DNA of 64,000 nt from Anaeramoeba flamelloides (Eukaryota > Metamonada > Anaeramoebidae), in NCBI GenBank assembly GCA_027625915.1, contig JANTQA010000016.1:67001-131000 (forward strand), in the 5' to 3' direction. The translations under genes were made by a program, and so were the position numbers. This document shows, piece by piece, positions 20,920-33,900 of the stretch. Under the pieces are notes generated by a model. It worked only from the letters and a program-made list of their open reading frames with translations, did no database searches and was not told the origin of the DNA. Numbering within the stretch: position 1 is the stretch's first letter; each line of letters opens with the position of its first letter.

Positions 20920-23900
20920 ATGAGCCAAAGAAAAAAAGTACATTATTTTTACCATCGTGATGTTGGTAATTATGAATACGCTTTTGGTCACCCGATGAAA
21001 CCACTTCGAATTCGGATGGCGAACGAATTAATCAAAAGCTATGGCTTTGATCAGAAAATGGAGATCTATACCCCCAAAAAGTGTAGTCAATTGGAAATGA
21101 CAAAGTTCCATTCGGACGAATATATTAATTTTCTGAAATCTGTGACACCACAAACCCAGAATTTGTATCCGATTCAAATGACCAGGTTTAATGTTGGTGA
21201 TGATTCTCCAATTTTTAATGGGCTGTTTGATTTTTGTAGAATTTCTGCTGGTGGATCTATAGATGGTGCTGAAAGGCTCAACAAGAAAAAAACAGAGATC
21301 GCAATAAATTGGGCTGGTAAACACCTTACATTTCTTTTTTTTCCAAAAATAAAACAAAAATGAACAGTATCAAATGAAAAAGATCATTTTGTTTCTTGTT
21401 TCAAAACTTTCTTTTTTTTTTTTTTTTTGTTTCTTTATTTTCACTTTTACTTTGTTCCTTATTATCTTTTTTGATTTTTGTCAGATTGTTTTGAAACCAA
21501 CTTATTTTTCTTCCATTCCTTTCTCTTCTTCAAAATATCAATTTTCCATATTGATCGTTTTTTATTTCTTTTTGTTTTCTAAAAAAAAATCTCCAAAAAC
21601 TTTTTTAATTTATCTGAATAAATTTCGAATAAATTTTTAGGTGGTTTACATCATGCAAAATCTTCAGAAGCATCAGGGTTTTGTTATGTGAATGATATTG
21701 TCTTGGGGATTTTGGAATTATTAAAATACCATCCCAGGGTTTTATATATTGATATTGATATTCATCACGGAGACGGTGTTGAAGAAGCTTTTTTACTAAC
21801 TGATCGTGTAATGACCTGTAGTTTCCATAAATATGGCTATGGCTATTTTCCTGGAACAGGTTTGCAATTTCTTTCTTTTCTTCTTTCCTTCTGATTTTTT
21901 CAAATTATTTTTTTTTTTGTTTTCTCAGATTTTTCCTTCAATTTTTTGACTCCCAGATAAAAAACTCAACAAGATCACTTTTTCCAAATTAAAGTCTTAA
22001 ATAATGAATTTCTCCTTCTTACAGTCAAGAAATTTATAAGATCACTTTTTACTTTTTTTTTTTCTCGTTTTTTGACTTGATAAAAAGTAAAAAACAATTT
22101 TTGAGAAACTATGTCATTTAATATACTATTCACACTACCTGTTTATAAAAATAATATAAAACACTACTATTGGGGGTTTTTATCATATCTCTCTTATTGC
22201 TAAATATAAGGTCTTTGAAAAAAGATTTCTCTTTACAAATAGTTTTTAAAATACAAATTTCACAAGATCATTACAAAGCTCTTATTTTCTTTAACCAAAT
22301 CTGAATTAGATGAATTGGATGAAAATTGGATTACTTTTTCTGATTTTTATTCTTGAGATTGTTTTCAACCAAAAAAAATGACACTTCTTAAATTTATACA
22401 AAAAAACATAAATAGATTGGGCTCAAACTGAGGGTTGTCTCAAAAAAAATGTTCAATTTTACTTTAAAAAAAAAAAGATTGTGTTCAACTTCACTCCGCA
22501 ATTAAACAATCAAAATATGATTCTAAATTCAAAAAAATCATTTTTTTCTCTTTACTAATACACAGCAAGATCATGAAAAATTTTTTTCAAAAAAAAATTA
22601 AAAATTTGCTAATTTTTCACTTTTTAATAACTTCAATTATAATAAACACTATTGGTTAATAAAACGATCTTTGATCAAAAATTATTTTTTGAGATATTTT
22701 TCAATTTAAATTGAAAAATCCAATTTTCCAAGTTCGATTCAGAATTTTTTTTTAATTTAATAGTAAAAAATTTGAAAAAATTTTTTTTCAAAGTTAAGAG
22801 TTTATAAGAATATATTTTAAAAGTATTGAAAATTTTAATGAATATCTTTCAAATAGGGAACCAATTATTTTGACTATTAAAGAATTATTTGTTCTTTTAA
22901 ATTAGAAAAAATATTTTTTTTTGATTTTTTCGTTAGTTTTTTTTTAATTTTTGAAATAAACTGAAAATCTCTGAAATTTTTGATTTATTTCAAAAAGTAA
23001 AAAAAAAAACTTCGTTATGCTTTCCAGAATTGAAAAGAAAATAAAAAGAAAAAATTTATGATTTTTCTCAATTCTTTTGGATTTTGTAAAATCTAGGTAC
23101 TCGACGGCACTTGAATGGCACTTTTCGTTAGGTTTTCCAGAATTGAAAAGAAAATAAAAAGAAAAGCGCCATTAGGTTTTATTGAGTTTTCTTTTTATTT
23201 GGAAAATCAATAGATTTTCGTTAGGTTTTTTTTACTTTAGAAATAAACAGAAAATTTTAATAAATTTTCGGTTTATTTCTAAAGTAAAAAAAACCTACAA
23301 CACTTCACAAAATAAATAGAAAACTCAAAAAAACCTAACGAAAATCAATAGATTTTCCAAATAAAATAGAAAGCCTCAAAAAAACCTAGAACACTTAACA
23401 CATAAAACAGAAAACCTCAAGAAAACCTAGGTACTCTACTGCACTCTACTACACCCCACGGCACTTGAAGATGCGCTTGGTGGTACGTCCTTAAACCCTG
23501 ATTTATTTAGAGTATTTTTATCAAAACTATAATTTAGACAAGATTATAGCTTAGAGTATAGCTTTTCTTTCAAAAATGAAAAGTAAACAGTAATTTTTTT
23601 TTATTTTTTAAACAAGGAAAACAAAAAGAGAAAGAAAAACAAGAAATAAAATTTTTTTCTGACAAAAAGTACCATTTTTTTTTTTTCAAATATCAACTAT
23701 ATTTTATATAATTGACCTTGTAATAATAAAAGAAGAAACAAGTAAAAAAATACAGATTAAAGTATAGAGGAAATATAATTTCAGATGAATACAATCCGGA
23801 ATCTTTTTTTGCACATTCACAAATTATGTACAAATTAATTCACTAAAAATAGAAATAATGAATACCAAAATAATTTTTTGTTGTTTTGTTTTAATTTCAT

Positions 23901-25140
23901 GAATCAAACAACTTTTTTTGATTTATTGATCTCAAAACATCTCATCGATTTTGAAATTTCTTTCAGGTAATTCATTTTCTGTAATTTCTGTTCCGTAATT
24001 TATATTCAGAAAATTATTACCTAAAAATCCCCCTGATCTTGAAAATTAAAAAAATCTTCATTTTCTGTAATTTCTGTCAGGTAATTCATTTTCTGTAATT
24101 TCTTTCAGAAAAAAACCGTTAATAAATTATTACTTAAAAAATGGGATAATCCCAAAACTCAAAAAAGTCATAAAAACATATCAATTATAATAAAAATAAA
24201 TTAGTTATTTTTGTTTTATCATCAAAAAAAATAATTTAAAAATTAAACATGTTGATAAATAATAATAAAATAAAATTCCATTCATAATATTCTTATAGGT
24301 AATATCAAAGATATTGGATTAGAAAAGGGCAAAAAATATTCTGTAAATTTCCCTATGGATGATGGAATGGATGATGAAAGTTATGTTGAAATTTTTAAAA
24401 AAACTATTAATGCCGTTATGAAATATTATCAACCATCAGCGATTGTTTTGCAATGCGGGGCAGATTCATTAGCTGGCGATCGGCTCGGGTGTTTTAATTT
24501 AACTCTGAGGGGGCATGGTAAGTGTGTGTCTTATATTCGTAGCTTTAATAAACCATTGTTAGTTTTAGGTGGTGGTGGTTACACGATGAAAAATGTCTCA
24601 AGATGCTGGGCCTATGAAACATCCTTATTAATTGATGAAGAGGAACTTCCTAATCAACTTCCACTCCATTACTATTACGACTACTATTGCCCTGATTACC
24701 ATTTACATCTGGAGCCAAGTTCGATGGCAAATAAAAACGAATTGAAGGACTTGGATAAACAATATCAAGAAATTTATGAAAATTTACGAGACATCATTTT
24801 TGTTCCTTCAGTGGGCAATAGAACTCGCCCTCAGGATTTTTATGATAAAGAATACAAAGTACAAACAGATCAGTACCTTAATGAAAAATCGGATTTTAGA
24901 TTCACTGAAAAAGATCTAAATACACAAATTGACCCCATAAATGAATTTTATCAATCTTCAATTTACAAATCTCGTAAAAAATTATGGACACCAAAAAAAC
25001 CAACCGAAAAAAGTCAATTTTTCGATCTTCAATCAATAGATAGATTTAATATTTTTAAAAAACATTTGTTCGATAATTATAATTCAATTTCTGGTCAAGA
25101 AAAAGAACATGGTAAAATTTTTAAAAAAAAAAGAAAATAA
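20920..25140 (+). CDS. Class I histone deacetylase (HDAC1/2/3, Rpd3 type)
   Basis: A zinc-dependent lysine deacetylase that removes acetyl groups from histone tails in nuclear corepressor complexes. Three exons: 20920..21316, 21641..21859 and 24299..25140, giving about 485 aa. The introns are 324 bp and 2439 bp, both GT-AG and both splitting a Gly codon after its first base. Exon 1 has the N-terminal signature [15 protein letters not shown] and the RFNVGDD block. Exon 2 has the histidine pair H136-H137 and [16 protein letters not shown] with zinc ligands D172 and H174. Exon 3 has D261 in [12 protein letters not shown] and the catalytic Tyr300 in GGGGY. All catalytic residues are present. The tail after about residue 400 is short and Lys-rich, without the long acidic tail of animal HDAC1. 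An in-frame upstream extension is a hydrophobic, T-rich leader and was not used. Stop is TAA. Confidence 0.95.
23172..23390. repeat. Intronic inverted repeat
   Basis: A near-palindrome centred near 23265. The left arm contains GAAAATCAATAGATTTTCG, then TTTACTTTAGAAATAAACAG; the right arm has the same sequences inverted but with an extra block of about 25 bp. The motif AAACCTA recurs along the right side and into 23430, giving a mixed tandem/inverted array. Confidence 0.75.
23430..23690 (-). repeat. Dispersed repeat shared by two host introns, copy 1
   Basis: Read on the minus strand this segment contains CTATAATCTTGTCTAAATTA and an upstream TTTATTTCTTG...CTTTCTCTTTTT block. Both occur in the same order at about 32655-32850 on the plus strand. 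Each copy ends in an unusually G+C-rich patch with the theme gtagagtg. The two copies are in introns of oppositely oriented genes. Confidence 0.65.
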
Positions 25141-26151
25141 AAAACAATTTGTAAATTATTATTTTTTATTCTGTATTCGTCGAATTTTTGTTATTTTTTT
25201 TTTTTTTTTTGGATTTAAAATATTTTTTAGAATTATATTTCTTTCAAGATCGCTAATTTTGGTATTTTTTTATTAATTTTAAAGATTTGAAAACTTTGAA
25301 TTTAGATTGCTAGATATGTCATTTTGGACAATTGAAGTTATTTTTTTTTAGGAAATTATTTTTTAGGATTTAGATTCAATCTGGAAATTAAATTAATTGA
25401 TCAAGAGTTAGACCCTTATTGAATTTGGTTGAAAAGTCTGTGATTTCTATGATTTCAAATTAGTTTCTGTGATTATCAAAATATCTAAATTTGAAAGAAA
25501 AAGGTAAAATCCTATTGAATAATTTTAAAAAAAATTGAGTAACCTTTTGATATTTTTAATCATTGGAATGGATATTGGTTTTATTAAATTGGTTTTTAAA
25601 ATTCCTTTTTTTTTAATCTTTAAAAAATTTTTTTCTGGTGAAATAATAAAATAAATCCAATGATTTGTCCCCGTCGACTTGAAAAAATATCTTTTTTAGA
25701 AGGTTATTTTACTATTATTGAAAAAAAAATCAAAAAAAAAAAAAACAACTAGTGATCAATTTTATGATCCAAATATTTCATTTTAGAAATAGAAGAAGAT
25801 ATCGAGAAATAAAGAATTGATCTGTCTATCATATTAAAAAAAATCAAATAATTTTGATTAATATAAATAAACCAAAATAATAAACAATTTAATATTCAAA
25901 GGTATTATTCAGAATAAAGATTCATTATTTATTCTTTTCATTAGTTGATCAACGGTAAAGATAATTATGATTCATTATTGAAACCACTAAAAAAAAATTG
26001 AAAAAATAAAGCTAGAAGGGGAAATTAATCCGTCCAATGCCATCTTCAAAACATCTAAAAAATAAATAAGAAAAAATTGTTCTTTAAGTTAATAATTTTA
26101 TTATTTGGAAAAAAAACAAATTAAAAAAATAAGGAGAATATAAATAAAAAA
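25141..26151. other. Convergent intergenic region, HDAC / RALGAPB 3' ends
   Basis: About 1 kb of very AT-rich DNA between two convergent genes. It must hold both 3' UTRs and polyadenylation signals, but AATAAA-like words are too common at this composition to assign. No gene or clear repeat is seen. Confidence 0.6.
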
Positions 26152-29100
26152 TTATTTTTTTTGGATATTAGGAATCTGGAATAATTTAGAATAAAATTCT
26201 GTTGTATCTGTAAACTCTTTTAGTATGGAACATATTGATCTAATATTTTGTAATCTTAATTTCAAAGGCTCGACATAAATACAATCCGGATTATTCATTT
26301 CTTTATCAGCTATTCTGGCAGTCTTTCTAACTAAACCAGCAAGGATGTGTCTACTAACAAGGCAGCTATTTAATAAAGGGCCAATTAACATATTTTTATT
26401 TGGTTTCCAGGAAACAACTTCTATTGAATATAGGCCCGAAATATTGGGTCTAATGATTATAAAAATATCATTTTTGCCAAGTTTGATTGAATTTGGGTCC
26501 CAATTTCTGTTATCGTCAATCCATACAATTGTTACTCTATGTGAGCTAAATAAAGATACCTTTTTACCACGGTCATTTTCATTAAAATGTAAATCTGTTA
26601 ACACATGGAATAGCATTTCACATTCTTGATTCGCGTAATATCTAGAATGCTTGATTGAATTTTTTTGGTAAAATTCATTATTAATATTTTTATGTTCCTG
26701 CAAATCTATAACCCAACCTAATTCTGTTAAAAATTGTTCATATTCCTCGGATCCCTTTTGGTTTTTCCAAATAATGTTTTGATTTGTTTCTCTATTTTGG
26801 CCACATGCTATATAAATCACACCAATATTGGACACACTTCTTTCATTAAGGGTATCTAAGTTTTCTATTAGCTTTTGAAGTTCTTTATTATTTTCTAAAA
26901 TCTCAATATCGCCTTTGCCCTGTAATTTCAATAATCCGAAATTCGATAAAAACATTCTCAAGTGTCCAAGTGCAGGTATTTTTTCATATTTTGTTTCATT
27001 TTGATTATTTTCGTTTTTGGTTAGATTGGGATCTTCTTTCCCCGTTTTTACATTAGTAGTTTCAAGATATGATGAACCACCGCCCCTTGGTATTTGACAT
27101 TTAGTTGGAACAAAAGTACATTCTTCTTCGACATATCGATACACTTCTTCTAATCTATGTTGAAAGAGCACAACACGGGTTAAAGAATTTAATTGTAATT
27201 CCATTTCTGACGATAAATAATCAAATTCCTGTGGGTTTAATTGATAGTCAATAATTTTTTCATGTGTTATTTCTTGAGGGATTTCTTGTTTTTTTTTATA
27301 AATTGGGGGGCGGGGTTCTCCTTTCCACTTGTGCCTGGCCAATTGGGATTTTGGCACAATAGGATAATTCAATGGCAAAGATCTAAATCTAGCTCTCCAA
27401 GCAAATCTTCCACAGGTGTCTCTAATAATAATAGTTAAAGTTTTTTCATCATTATCTGTATTTATGTTTTCACTTTGCTTATTTTCTTGTTTTGATTTTA
27501 AATTGAGTGAAGATTCTTCAAATATTGAAACTATCCTTTCGCCATTAATTGAAAAATAACGCACTCTTGATTCGAATTCTTTCTCAGTAAGCCCATATTG
27601 TTTACAAATTTCCTTTTCGTTTGTGTTGCTAGAAACGCTAGAAGGGCCCATTGAACTTGGGAAATCACCCAATTGTAATAGAATTTTATGCAATAGCAAA
27701 GAAGCAACTTCGCGCAACGTATTCGATATATTTAAAATACGGATTGCTCTCTTTTTTTTATTGTTGCTATGCTCTTGAATTTTTTCTGGTGAAATAGTAA
27801 ATTCGATGGATTGCAATACAGAAACTAATACCTTTGGGCAATCATAAATCCATTCAGTGGCCAAAATAAAGTTCCCAATTACTTGGAATAATTTGCACAT
27901 TAATATTTCATCATTTTTAGTTAATGGCTCTGTCAAATTGAACTTTTTGATTAAAATTCTGATCACCAATTCTGAAAGAGTAATAATTAATTGTTGAATA
28001 ATATTATTGCTATGTTTGGAAATTTGTTCAGTAAATTCAGAAATTATTTCAAGTGAATTTAACGCAGACAAGAGAACTTCGATGGGCCATTTAGCATGAT
28101 TTGTTTTTGGCGAATTCAGAAAGTTTTGCAGGTTTTTAATAATCGATATGGTATCTTCAGGTTTGATTTCAATTGTTTCATGGATATATAAATTCATTCC
28201 CCAAATGAATAATGTGCCATTCGCTGCATCAGTTTCAGTATTAAAACCTTTGATTAATAATTCTGGTAAGATTGGTAAGATTTCATTATATGTAGTTATC
28301 TTTTTCACATTAATTTGCTGCTGTTGCTCGTTTGTGTTTGTGTTTGTGTTTGTGTTTGTGCTTGAATTTGTGTTGATATTAAAATCGGGAAATTGTTCAA
28401 TGGTTAAATCTTCGAAATATCTTGGAAATGGTAAAATGGTAATTAAAATTTTGGCACAACTTCTTCTTAAAATTTCATTCGAAAAAATGGATCCTTCGAA
28501 ATATTCATTCTTAACTAAAAATTGATGCAAATAATGTAAGTAATATGGTAATAATGAATGGACGCCAACTAAATTACTTGTAAATATTTGTGTGGTATGG
28601 CAAAAGATAGCGGAAATGCAAATTCCTCTTGTTCTTGGATTTGTAAACGCATAAATTAATGCCTGATAAAATCTAGTCAAATATTTGAAAAGAAATGGCT
28701 CAATTTGAGGTGACATAAAGATTTGACATAGTGTTGAGTATGCACATTCAATACCTTGATCATAATTTTTATGTCGATCGGAGACTGCCTCAAATAGCCA
28801 ATTGCCAAATATATTTAAAATGGTGTTACCAGATGGCGAATCGGGTATATATTTGATTTCATTAGAATTTGAGTTTTTAATTTCTTGTTGAAAGGTTAAA
28901 AATAGAGTTACCAATTGTTGAATTCCTTTCATTGAAATAAGAAATAATTTTGGATCGAGCAAATCGTTTGGATTCTCAATTAAGTCTAATCATGTGGTTT
29001 CATTTGGAATGTAAAAATGAATATGATTATTTTGAGAATAAATATGATTGTTTTTTTTTTTTTATTTTTCGATGTTAATTTGTTATTTTATGTTAAATAG

Positions 29101-30957
29101 GTAAATTTGATTTTTAAGAATAGTGATTTAGTTAAAGTGGTGATGTTGGATAATAGATTAAATGGTTGTTAGATATATTGAATGGTTTGTGATTATAAGT
29201 GTGTTAGTATTTATTTGATGTGTTTTATTTATTTAAAAAAGAAGAATAAAATTATTAATGAAAGAATAATGAATGATTAGTTTGTATTGAAAAGAAGAAG
29301 AAAAAGAAGAAGAAGAAAAGGAAAACAAACGTAATATTTGGTTCCAAACAAAAATTAATAAATCTTCCTTTAATTGTATTTTTGAAGGTGAAAGTTGAAT
29401 ATTTGATGAGGTTGGTCTATTTTATTTTATATTTATATTTTGAGTGGATTAGAAATAATAGATGATAAAATAAATTTGCATAAGAATTCATATGATATTT
29501 GATTTGGTAAGGTATGTTTTTTTTTTTTTTATTTTTATTTTTAATTAAAAATAATTGCATTAAACGAAAGATATCACTAAATTTTGTTAACTTAAAAAAA
29601 AGTAACATAAATCCAAATTTAATCTTTAAATATTATTGATTGTATTTTTTTTCAATTTAAATTTTAGATAACTTGGTTATTATTTTTTATTTAATAGAGA
29701 TAAAGAAATATTCATAAATTTTCTAGTTATTATTGATAAAGAAATAAATAAATCATCATAATTTTTGAAAGATTTCAGTTTTTATTATGGTAATCTGTTT
29801 CTTTTCTAATCAAACCAGAAAATTGATCTTAAGTTTTTTTATTTCGTTTTCTAATATAAGTTGTTATTATGTTTTTGTTTAATATTTTAAAGTAAACTCA
29901 TCTTCTTTTAATTTTTTAATTTTTTAATTCTATTTAATTCTTTCCTAATAAATACTTTATTTGTTTTTGATAAAAAAAAAAAAAAAAAGAATATTTTTGT
30001 TCTAAATATAATATAATCAGTAAAAAAAACTTACATTTGAACTATAACATCCTGAGAACCAAAGCATTCCCCATAAAAAAGGTTAATTAAAGAATTTAAA
30101 AGACCATAACTAGTTGATGACCATTGTATTATTGTTTCTTTTCTATGCCTCCAATTTATAAAAACATGTTTTAATTGCTTCCACATTCCCAAATTTCTTG
30201 TCTTAGATTTAAGCCATAAGTCAAATAAAAGCTTTTTTTTTATTATTTTTATTTTGAATTTATTAAAAAATTGATGAATTTTTAAAAATAAAATGAAAGA
30301 AGTTACAAATTAATTCATCTCATAAAAAGGATGACCTAAAAAATAAAATTTTTAAGAGAGTATTTTCTTGTTACGTAAATCTCTATTTAAAAGTTTAAAT
30401 ATAAATACTTTAGATTCTGAGAAATTATTATCATGGTGTAATTTGATTCATTAAAATAAAAGTTTTTTGATTTTTTTCCATTTTTTCTAAAAAAAGAAAA
30501 TTGTTAAATTGATTTTATTTCGATAATAAAAAAAGCTTTTACTCTGTTTCTTTATATTTTCATCAATATTACACAATAAATAAACTCCATTTCACTCAAA
30601 GGGGCCCAGCCAAAAATGAAAAAGTCACTTTATTTTTAAGAATCAACCAAACTTGTATTGTTTAGAAATACGAGAAATAATAAACTTCATATAAGAGTCA
30701 ATAATTATAAAAGAAAACCCTGAACAAACCATAAATTTCAAAATAAAAAAAAATGTTAAAAAATTTTTTGGTCCCCATTCATTGGAACGTCTCGTGCAAA
30801 ATTCTCAATTTCTTTAGGAAATTAAAATCGTTGATAATAAGATTTTTTACTTGTAAATGTATGAATTTTAAAAGAACATACAAAGCTTAACTTTTCTTAA
30901 GGTTTATTTCGTTTTTCAAACATTTTTTTTTTCAAAGTTAATTTTTAAAAAAAAAAA

Positions 30958-30988
<31 letters not shown>

Positions 30989-33900
30989 AAAAAACAAAAA
31001 AAACAAAATTTTACAAAATGAGAAAAAATGATTTTGATCTAAAAATTGAAAATTTTAGTTTGATAAGAGTAATGAATTAAACTCATAGAATGTCTTCTAT
31101 TTCTTCAATAAAACTGGGCCCCTTTGACTGAAAAAGAGTTTGTGTATTTATTATAATAAATATTAATGTAAGAATTCATTTTTTTTTTAGAGATAATTCT
31201 TTTGGAAAAACAAAAAATCATTTTATTGAGCATTTTGAAAATATTAGTATTGCTTTAATAAGGATAGTTTTATAAATTAAATTTTTCAAACAATTTAAAA
31301 ATTTTAATCAGAAATTGTTTTTTTTATTTTAATTGTAAAAATTCATATAATCCCAAAGACAAAAATAAAATTAACAAAAAAAAAAAAAAAAGCAAATATA
31401 AGTAATAAGATGCTTTCATAGGATCTAAATAACAAAAATTCAAAATTCAAACAATAAAATTCTGAGATTCGAATGAAATATAAGTTTAATACCAGAAAAA
31501 AATTTCATAATATTACTCAATTTAAAAAAATCCAATAAACAAAAAAAAAAAGATTCTTAGGATCTTATTTGATAAAAAAATCTAAATTAAAAAAAAAAGT
31601 TAAAAAGGCATCTCAGTTTTCCAAAAATTCAAAAAAAAAAAAAAATTAATTGTTTCTTGTTTTAAATTTCCAAAGGGTTAAATTTCTTCGATTTAAAACA
31701 AATTTTTTTCTGTATTTACAAAATCAATTTAATTAAATTTAATCTAATTTGTGGATATTTGATAACCCTCTAAATTTGACAAAGTAAGGGCTTTGAAATA
31801 TTCTTTTAGATAAACAAATATCTGGTTTGAAAAATGAAAAAAAAATTCTTTAAGATCTCAAAAAGCGCCCAAGATTTGCATTCCAAAACAAACACGTTTG
31901 TGTTTTAAAATTAAAATTTACAACGATTTAAATTGGCAATTGAAAGTTGGTCTTGTTGGCGTTTTTTTCTAAAAAATTCCTCATTTTTGAAAGTTTTTTT
32001 TTAGAAATCTATTGTAAATCACATGTTGATTGGTTTTTGATTGGTATTAGGCACTCATAAAAATTACCAAATTTTTTTTTTCTTTTTAAAACAATTTTCT
32101 TTATGGTGGTGATCCAAAAAAAATCGACATAAAAGGAAACAAACAACTAACCCACTCAACACTGGGATACAAAAAAACTTTTCGATGAAGTTTTTACTTT
32201 TTATTACTTATTTTTTCACTCTCTTCCATTTGATTTTGACTTTAGTATAATTACCAGAGAGGATACTGATGAGTTGTTCAGAAAAATGAATACATAGAAA
32301 TATACAGCATCACAATAGAATATTTTCTGACTAATATAACCCAGCACGCTATAAGAAAAAATGAATTAAAATCAAGGTTTAAATAGCAAGTCATTCAACT
32401 CCCCAGCAACATATATCCTCTCAATACTACTACTATTTTTATATCTTAATTTTTTTTTTTTCCACTCTTCATTTTTTCTTCTTTTTTTTTCTTCTTTTTT
32501 TTAGAAAACTAAATTGAGTTTAAAATACTTCTAATAATTGTAATTAAAAGGTTCTTTTGACTGCTCTTTGAATTAGGAGTCACAAATTTAGTCTCTTCAA
32601 AACTCTCTCTTTAACAGATTAAGATCTCTTGAGCACTTAGCCCTTACCAATAAATCCTAATATTTTTTATTTCTTGCTTTACTTTCTCTTTTTCTTGTCT
32701 TTGTTTAGAAATAATTTTCCCTTTTCATTTTTTAAAGAAAAGAATATCCTATGGGTTATAATCTTGCCTAAATTATAGCTTAAATAAAAAACTTTAAATA
32801 CAATTTTAGAGTTTCAGTGAGCGCCGTAGAGTGTCGCGGAGCGCCTTGATTTTCCATGATTCGAAAGAATAGAGCAAAATCAAAAATTTTACTCAATTAT
32901 TTTAAATTCTGAAAAAACTAAATGCAAACAGGAGGTAATTTTGTTGAATCACCTCTTTTCAATAATACAAAAAAAAAAAAAAACAATTTTTTTTAACTTA
33001 ATGGGACTACCCTTAAGGGACAAGTATTTTTCAAAATAAAATGAAATTTCTACAAGATCTAAAATTTTTTGAAAAAATATCCTAGTCCCTTTAAGAAGTA
33101 GGTACATTTTCCGATTTTTGAAGATTTTAATTGTGATAACCTTACTGAAAAATATTTTTTGAGTGCCGCAAGATATTGAAACTTTGAAGCCAAAACATAA
33201 TTCACTGCTCTATTTGTGAAATGAAAGAAACCCCAAAGTAATTCAGAGTTGAATCTTTCATTTTTCGATTTTTTGAACATTTTTTTTTGATTAAATTTTT
33301 GTTTTTATTAAATTTGCTTTTGGATCTAAGAAATGTGTTCACTGGAAATGAGTTGAAATGAATCAAAGAATAAACCAAAAAAATAGACCCAAAAAGATGT
33401 ATATTTTGAAACAATATTTTCTTTTTGAAAATCCCAACAAGAAAGATCACCTTTTCAAATTAACTTGATGAAATCAAGAATTAAAAAAATTTCAAAGTAT
33501 ATTGTTGAAGATTTGTTTCTTTTTTGTCTTATTAATTAGAAGAGAATAACAAGGGGTTACCTTGAATCTTTTGACCCATTTTCATTTATTATTATTTGTC
33601 CAAAACATTTTTTTACAAATTTGCTTTCAAAATTCTTTTTTCAAATATTTTTTATCAAACAAAGTCTAAAAAAAGAACACCATTTGAAAGAATAAAGTAA
33701 AAAGGATTGAATTATTGAAATCCAAAAACAACTACAAAAATTACAATTTAACCCAAAGAAAAAGAAAGTCTGTTAAAAAAAGGAAAGCAATATTCACCAA
33801 TTATTTTGGATTTTTATTGGAAAATAAATTGTTTAAAAATCCAAACAAATTCATCCAATAAATCAATATTTTACGAAAAAGAATTTAAAAAAATATCAGA

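Larger units (their letters stand above)
21860..24298 (+). other. HDAC intron 2 (2.4 kb) with repeats
   Basis: GTTTGC...TTATAG intron inside the deacetylase. It contains an inverted repeat at about 23172-23390, a copy of a repeat shared with the RALGAPB intron (about 23430-23690), and three copies of TTCATTTTCTGTAATTTCT-like sequence at about 23970-24105. No exon or gene is seen inside; the family alignment is continuous across it. Confidence 0.8.

Noticed and set aside
26152-28962. A free-standing 936-aa protein starting at 28962
   Set aside because: The frame starts with TTG rather than ATG there, and its N-terminus aligns to the middle of RALGAPB. The upstream exons join it in phase.
28985-29010. 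TGA read as tryptophan before LIENP, which would sit near a conserved Trp
   Set aside because: The 86-nt exon at 29331-29416 supplies that Trp as TGG with matching phase, and no long gene here contains an in-frame TGA. The standard code holds.
33059-33450. Two short minus-strand frames in RALGAPB intron 2
   Set aside because: No recognised motif, overlapping frames, and composition like the surrounding intron. I cannot support a nested gene.
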